A DNA stretch of 64,000 nt from Clavelina lepadiformis (Eukaryota; Chordata; Ascidiacea; Aplousobranchia; Clavelinidae). Of this stretch, positions 57,447-64,000 are shown piece after piece. Both the position numbers and the translations under genes were made by a program. The stretch covers positions 1,495,501-1,559,500 of the forward strand of contig NC_135245.1 in NCBI RefSeq assembly GCF_947623445.1, written 5' to 3'. The notes under the pieces were generated by a model, which was not told where the DNA came from, searched no databases, and saw only the letters and a list, made by a program, of their open reading frames with translations. The stretch's first letter is position 1; each line of letters starts with the position of its first letter.

Positions 57447-60400
57447 ACAAGTGATAACTGGTATCATATACATGACAGAATAAATACCGACATTCCCGTT
57501 ACATTGTCACTTCAACTTGCCAGATCTTACGTTGGAAGACTATTTGCCAATACAAAAGGCCTTCCCACAACGCCGTATGTTTACATTGTTTAGATACAAC
57601 ATTTTTCAAAACTTTAGAGTTTAGGTGAAACGACGGGTGCTTTATATTTAAGAATCGCAAATGACACGGTTCATGCAGCACCTTGCTCGTAATTAATATC
57701 GTTTAACGATAAGTGAATGATTAAGTACGGTAAGTAAGACGCTGAAGGACAAATATGTTGCATGAACTTAATTACGTATATTTTCTATATGATAATTATG
57801 AATGAAACTCCAAAAGAGATCTTTTTGCCCCTTTACCTTCATGAGATTGGGAGTGCAACCATGGTAAAAGTTTTTCAATTTCCTTTACAGAACAAATTGT
57901 GTATGTCGGTTACTTATCGAGTAAGATTTTTCCTTGTCCGGTGCAAAACTATTTTCAAATACAAAAAACAGAAGCAGCTTAAATACAAATATGTTTATAA
58001 AAAAAATTTAAACTGCAAATTCTAGTAACTTGGTTTTAATTATTTTAGGTTTGGGTATAAGTTTCATGATATGTACGTTTCTTACTAAGTTTCTTAATCG
58101 ATCAAAACATGAACTAGTTTTAAACTTAAATTCACTGTTGACTAAAGGCCAAATTTTTCAGAAAGGAAAGATGTCTACTCATTACCATTAAGGTCACTAA
58201 TAAGATTACTATACTACCTTAGTATTACCATTAGACTAATACCACCACCACCACCTATTAATTAATACTGTTACCTTACTATTACCATTAGATTACCATT
58301 TGCATTAACGTCTTGTGTGTAGTTCGTATTTTTTTTGGAAAAAAAGCTTCCAATTGTGGATATCTGAAAACAATTTTTAAACACTTGGGGCCGCTTGCGA
58401 CGTTGCTGTAGAGCCGTTAAATTGGTCCGTCTTGGTGGTGCAACTTTATTTACCATCGACAAATAGATCGGTTACAAAGCGACGGTCGCGGTTGATAAAG
58501 CCGAGTTCTAACCACAATATATCTGGGAATTCACCTATCAATACCCCAAAGCTAAACTGAACTGTTACGGCAAACGGTTAAAAATAAGTTGAAATAATTA
58601 CACAAGTAAACACAATCAGATTTTGATCAACGCAACAAGCTGACTTGCGATAATGCGACCGTGGGTATCAGCAACCCTGAACAATCAAATTCATAATCAA
58701 AAAAGCACATTTGCTCGTTCATTGATTGCAGTGGTTTGTGATCGCGTTTTCTTTTTATTGAACTACAACGGTTACCTACGTACTTTTTGTTTCGGATAGT
58801 TAATGAAAAAAATAACCAATATTGATTAATTATGAATATTTTTAAGCAAAACCATAGCGAAGATCGTATGAATACGTTATTTGAATACATATCACTCAAG
58901 TACGTTATACATTCGTAATAGTTCAAACAATAAACGTAAGTATGTAGTATGGTAAAACTTTGTAGATGGCATTATGGTCCATTGCCAAACAGAAATTCAA
59001 TTTGTAGTGTACATTAGAGCAGGAAAAACATTTCTTGTTATAAAACCGGCTCGGTACGGATTACGGGTAAGTCCTGACGGGTACTTCCCCTGGGTAAGTG
59101 AGAAAGAAATCAAACACAGCTTATGAAACGGGAAGAAGCATTGCTGTAAGCATTTCTATCTTAAGTCCGTATGTCCACACTATAACGACAGCCCTAAGCA
59201 TTACATATACAAATCAGTGATAGTTACTGCTGTAACACTAAACAGGTCAACACACAACCATTTGCACCGTTGATCAGCAGGTTCCACTTGTTAAAGGTTT
59301 GGCGCAACATAAGTATTTATTCAATTTAGTATTGTAGGTCTTTACTCTTCAAGACAAATCGAATTACCAAATATTAAAATTACGCAATAACAATGCTTAC
59401 ATGCTTTAAAACGGGAAGGCTACTGCCATTACGCAACAAAATCACTTCAATGGCAACCGTGCGTGAACAGCGTGACTGGTTGACCACAGTTAATGTACAA
59501 TGCCACGAAAGGATATTTGAACAGTTACCCTTTGCTAGTACGTTAAATATGCTGTTGGCGTTATTGTTATCAATATCATTATGTTTCGTCAATGCTTTGT
59601 GTGGAATAAGATCTTAGATCACAATGTTAATATCAACTTGACGGATTGCAGCTCGCAAATACCAGATGGTGAATAATTGCCAGCGGATAAAAGTGAACCT
59701 AGTATAATTGAATAGCTATGGAACATATATATATGGACGCTTTATCAGGGAAACCAAACGCGAAGTAATGAATACAATCTTCAGCGGCTGTATTTATAAT
59801 GGTACAGGACATCACGTGCAAATGACTGTAGAAAAATCACTACAACAGGCCTATTCTAAGAACGAAAAATGGCAAACAGGAGCGAAACTAAACTTGCGTA
59901 ACAATTAAAGCTAGTATTGATGAGTTCTTAGAGCTTATTTAAGAGGGTTAATATGCTCTTTCCATTTTCGGTGTAACGGTATTCTCTATTTTCGTATAAG
60001 ACTTCTTAAATTTAGCCTTTAGCCTTCTTTAGATCATGACGTCTGTGTAAACACTATTTACTAACAGCGTCCGAGGGGAATTCCCTGGTTCTTGCCGAAA
60101 CTCAATCGCGTGATACTGCAGAGGATTGCGCAACCAAGATGGACCAGTTCTAAAACATTCTGCTAAAAATAAACACCTTCGCAGTTCCACAAATGGTTTC
60201 ACTTTTTGTTTACCTTCTTTAACTTCAAGCAAGCTGCGTTTAAAAGATACGAGTGACAGGAAGTAAAAAAGTACATTTCGTTTTTCCTGAAGAGCATTAT
60301 TTTTATTGCGAAGAAACACACCTGATAAAATCCCAAATAAAAATAGTCTCAACAACTTTCATACAGTCTTGAATAAAATTTTAGCCGAAATGATAAACCG

Positions 60401-62139
60401 AGAATTTCAAACATCGCCAAGTAATAATAAAGCGTAATAAAAACCAGAAAACCCAAATGTAATTTACGTACAATTATGGTCAGATGACACGTCGCGTGTG
60501 AGATACAAGTTCGCTATTGGTGTCGCAATCAGCCATTCTCGTTATCAAACCAGGATGAAAGAACACGCATTGTTAGAAAATGTTATACGTTGACTTTTAT
60601 GAAGCGAGCCAGTTTGTAACTTGTACGGTATTGATTTTAACTTTTTCTGTATTAAGATTACATGATATTTAATCACATTACACAATACAAAGGTAGCATA
60701 TAAGACTTCCTGGCTTAAAGGGGGTTGCCCCAAAACAGTAAACTAACCCGCTAGGCAAGTCATACCGTAACAACGGGTTGAACGAACTTTAATTACAAAA
60801 CACAATCGTGTGGTTTTAACGTTTCTAAAGCATGCGGAAAATTGACACTGGGAGAACTTTTGAATTGAAAAAATCTCACATGACACTACCAAGCGCGATT
60901 TTATTTGCGTAACTAAAACCCACAAAGAAGTTACACATTTTGAGTTTGTGAAAGCCACTCAGGTAATGTCCCAGGTGTCTGATGATAGTGTCACCTAATT
61001 TCACGTTTGGTAATTCTTTGTATATTAACCATGCTGACAGGCGTGTGACACTGCACATTGGTATGTATTTAGTTGTATAGTTAGATGTATTTTCCACGAT
61101 GTGTTTTTAGATTTATATTAAGATGTATTCCACCCGTATTGTTGTGGCCATAATGTGTGACTGCGTGTTTATGTAGTATTAGTAATTCATCGATCTGCCA
61201 CTTGTGACGCCTTTTATTGTTAGTAAGTTTTCTACACACATACACGGTTTACTCGTTTACCCATAACTCCCCCCGAGGTATGTTACGCTGCCCGCAATTT
61301 CCAATCTCACACCCTAATGATAATAAATTGATTACGCTGTGGTTTGTTGGAGAAGAGTTGTTTCAGTCTATATTTGGTTTTAATACAAGAAAGACTTTTG
61401 TTTTTATTAAATAATGCTCATAAAAGATAGGAGAACAGAAACCGGCTAATCGACTAGCCGTAAAAGCGGGAGGTTTCCCGGCCAAGGAAAATCTTGGTTA
61501 CAATAGTATGCATAGCAACGATATAACGAGCATATACTTCGTTGGGTTATAGATTAATTTGAAAATGTATTTCGCCATACGTTCAATTGCGAAAGCGTAC
61601 TGTATAAACAGTAAATTTTAAACGAACAATTGTCAACAAAATAAACGCACACACGTCCTACTTCCCTATTTCAGTATGTATGTTATGTCTATTCTAAAAT
61701 TTGAAAATTATTGCAGTACACAGTAACAGCTGCGTCAGTTCCCTAAAGGCAGTAAGTAAAATGTAGAGACATATGTTTCAACTTCAACATGATGATGATT
61801 TGTCAGATTGGACGGGCGGGGAGAGACTGGGACAAAAATATTCAAAAATTAAAAACTTGACTTCTCGGCCAGAAGCCTAAAATAGCCTGCATTCAGCCTT
61901 GCAGTAATAAAGCAACCACTTTCACATACTTGTGCAACGCCTACGGTACATTCTGTGGAAATATTATGATTTATTACTTTATGAACATAGTGAAGTTACA
62001 GTCAGTAGTGCAACACAAAATGCAATGACATACTCAGTGTTTTGTAAGCAAAGGAAATGGAAAGGGGAACAGTTTATTAAAACGATATCTGTTGTAAACG
62101 AAAAAGCTTTCATTAAATCCAGATATTGCGTCATCACTC
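57447..62139. other. Gene-poor stretch upstream of XIAP-like gene
   Basis: No gene supported. It holds a degenerate ATTACCATTAG / CCACCA low-complexity patch (about 58185-58305) and an unexplained open frame on the minus strand at 60029-60355 (see findings). The remaining open frames lack domains and splice support. Confidence 0.4.
58185..58305. repeat. Degenerate low-complexity repeat
   Basis: Imperfect repeats of ATTACCATTAG with a (CCA)5 core at about 58240-58254. Confidence 0.6.
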
Positions 62140-63807
62140 ATGGCGTCGGTGCTGGTGCCTCGGGTTCTTCCCTTCGAAACAGATCAATATAAAAACAGCG
62201 CGTTACAGCTTTTGACGCCGACAAAAGAAACGCGTATTCCAGTGGGTGCACTTGTGTAAATGGCTTTCCATCAGTCAACGCACCATTTTGTTGCAGGAAA
62301 AAATTGTCAAAGGTATGCATTAGTCTAACTTGAAAAGTTTTAAAAAATCTTGTATAATGTAAACTTTCGTGTACACACTCTTTTGCTATTTATCAAGTAC
62401 AACGTCGTAAAGAAACATTTTTTTCGCAGTTTTGAAAGATCTTTGCCATCTTTCCCAAAAGACTACTTCACTGAGCAAAAGTAAGAAGATATAACTGATT
62501 TACAGAGCCGCCGGTCCGATGCTTTTAAGACGCAACCTTTTCTAAACTATTCCCTCTACTTGTTCGTGACAGAGTGCAAGAACAACGCAATAGGATGTTT
62601 CCATGTTTCAATCCCTGGACACCAGCCATGGCGACTTTCGACGCCCGATATCGTACTTTCAGCAACTGGCCGGATCGCATACGTGCAACGAAACAAGAGC
62701 TCGCCGATGCAGGATTTATTTATTTGAATAAAGGAGACCGCACGAAATGTTTTTACTGCAACGGGGGACTCCAGTTCTGGAGTTACAACGAAGAGCCTTG
62801 GTTCGAACACGCAAAATGGTACCCTAAGTGAGTAGAACATGTTTTATAATTTGGACTTCGCACAATGCAATAAATAATCGGTTGCATCAAGTTAAAAGGG
62901 TTCCGTAAGTTAACGTTAGTACGTAGCGATAACTTTTTTCTTTCTTATTTCAGCTGCGAGTATCTTCTTCGACGAAAAGGAGTAGAGTACGTCCAAAGCG
63001 TTGCAAGTCGGTTTCCCAATCTAAACCGACCAAACACAAACAATCCTGCCCTGCGACCATCTCGGCCATCGGCAAGTAATGCCGTTTGCTGCTCTTCTGG
63101 CGACTCTACTAGTTCTTGCCATACATCACGTCCGGCTGAAGCCGACACATATTCTCGCAAGGAAGCGTTTGTAGAGAGAGTGGAAGAAGAAATGTCCTCG
63201 GAGATAATAAAACTTGCTTCTCTTATGGGGTTTGAAATGGAATCTATAAGGAGAATCGTAGAAAGGTAATCAAAATACTTTTGAATAGAGTAAAATTGTG
63301 ACTTTTCATCTACGACAAAGAAAAAAAGCTCTCGCTAGCAACATAGCACCTTATACTTTTTTGATTGAATTTGACAGGAAACTTCATACTTCTGGCGACA
63401 AATATACCAACTTGACTAGTCTAGTAGAAGATTTGCAAAAAGATGAACACGAAAGAAATCTTCATGAGGGATTGAAGAACAAACAAGTAGAACAAGATAT
63501 AGTCAGTTCTAAAAAGCAGTTTGTACTGGAAAATCGTAACAATGAACGAAGAGACGACAATGACAAAAACGAAGGGCCAATGGACACAGAAAATTTAGCT
63601 TTTCATCAAAGTTCTGATAAAACAGAAGAACGATTAGAAACTCTCAAGAAGGACGCTTTGTGCAAAGTGTGCCTTGATCGCAATAGCGAATGCGTGTTTT
63701 CGCCCTGTCACCATTTGTGTTGTTGTCTGCAATGTGCTTCCGCGCTAAAATTTTGCCCAATATGCAGGGTTGAACTGAAAAAAATTATTAAAGTATATCG
63801 TTCGTGA
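62140..63807 (+). CDS. XIAP-like inhibitor of apoptosis (one BIR, UBA, RING), five exons
   Basis: Exons are 62140-62255, 62430-62480, 62573-62827, 62954-63265 and 63378-63807, all GT-AG and in phase, giving 387 residues. The BIR domain (about residues 70-150) has RTFSNWPDRI, AGFIYLNKGDRTKCFYCNGG, EEPWFEHAKWYPK and CEYLLRRKG, with zinc ligands CxxC-H-C complete. The UBA domain (EIIKLASLMGFEMESIRRIV, then SGDKYTNLTSLVEDL) and C-terminal RING (LCKVCLDRNSECVFSPCHHL, FCPICRVELKKIIKVYRS) follow XIAP closely in order and sequence. XIAP has three BIRs, this protein one. IAPs bind and inhibit caspases through BIR surfaces and ubiquitinate partners through RING. The N-terminal 70 residues (exons 1-2) match no domain, so more upstream exons are possible. 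A poly(A) signal lies at 63954. Confidence 0.92.
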
Positions 63808-63953
63808 TCAGGTCATTATCACGTTGAATTTCTCTGCTATATTTTATACGTTGTATAATATTTTTCTACCTCTACTTTTTGCTAATGTCTGGGCTGCTTT
63901 GAATGATATTTATATTTATAGGCTATAACGCTGGGGTTTTATTTATTTATTTT

Positions 63954-63959
63954 AATAAA
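63954..63959 (+). promoter_or_regulatory. Poly(A) signal of XIAP-like gene
   Basis: AATAAA, about 147 bases after the stop codon, in an AT-rich 3' UTR. Confidence 0.55.
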
Positions 63960-64000
63960 AAATGTTACTTAAGTACGGATTTTTAATCTAACACATGTTC

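Noticed and set aside
63298-63377. Upstream extension of the RING exon from a start at 63298
   Set aside because: An acceptor TTTGACAG at 63370-63377 puts the preceding UBA exon in phase; the extension is intron.
1-64000. CRISPR arrays, rRNA genes, bacterial-type operons
   Set aside because: None seen; organisation is that of an intron-containing animal genome.

Overview
The window reads as compact, AT-rich invertebrate deuterostome DNA. I suggest a tunicate, most likely Ciona or a relative. Reasons are short GT-AG introns (mostly 100-600 bases), genes packed on both strands, animal-specific families (ETS, fibrinogen-related, Aven, XIAP-type IAP, LDLa/rhodopsin receptors) and many small hAT-type elements. 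The species call is inference. I saw no bacterial operon, CRISPR array, rRNA gene or convincing tRNA gene. All exon models were spliced by eye; I accepted a junction only when both splice sites were present and the reading phase carried across. All identity statements are eyeball comparisons, not computed alignments.

Left part (1-20.5 kb): a six-exon secreted fibrinogen-related protein on + (4339-6028); a nine-exon ETS transcription factor on - (16288 to 7013) with an Ets1/2-type DNA-binding domain, long low-complexity arms and no visible Pointed domain; and a single-exon typical 2-Cys peroxiredoxin on - (20496-19903). A 392-bp hAT-type MITE carrying CCCAT arrays lies in an ETS intron.

Middle part (20.5-34 kb): about 5.4 kb without a recognisable gene, then a small basic protein of unknown role on - (26916-25963), an Aven homologue on - (30465-27980, N-terminus not found) with a pogo-like MITE in one intron, a tRNA-derived SINE, and a nearly whole hAT transposon (31622-33711) with perfect 8-bp target duplications.

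Receptor palindrome (35-51.5 kb): two head-out, tail-in copies of a receptor gene encoding about 14 LDLa-like modules followed by a relaxin-receptor-type seven-helix domain, with no leucine-rich repeats. Copy A is 35022-39486 (+) and copy B is 51474-47018 (-). Identity between the arms is patchy. The big LDLa exon and the 7TM exon plus about 2 kb of 3' flank are nearly identical, while exons 1-3, exons 5-6 and the introns around them have diverged, which is a gene-conversion pattern. The spacer holds a third, truncated receptor 3' end (41370-41671) and a truncated IAP gene whose reading frame runs into receptor flank DNA.

Right part (51.5-64 kb): mostly gene-poor. It holds a small cysteine-rich gene (55547 to about 56456, +) whose cysteine spacing equals that of TACI, a BAFF/APRIL receptor, an LTR-like remnant, and a complete XIAP-like gene (62140-63807, +; BIR-UBA-RING). 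The most notable items are the TACI-like receptor, the mosaic palindrome of LDLa-7TM receptors, and the chimeric BIR gene at its centre.
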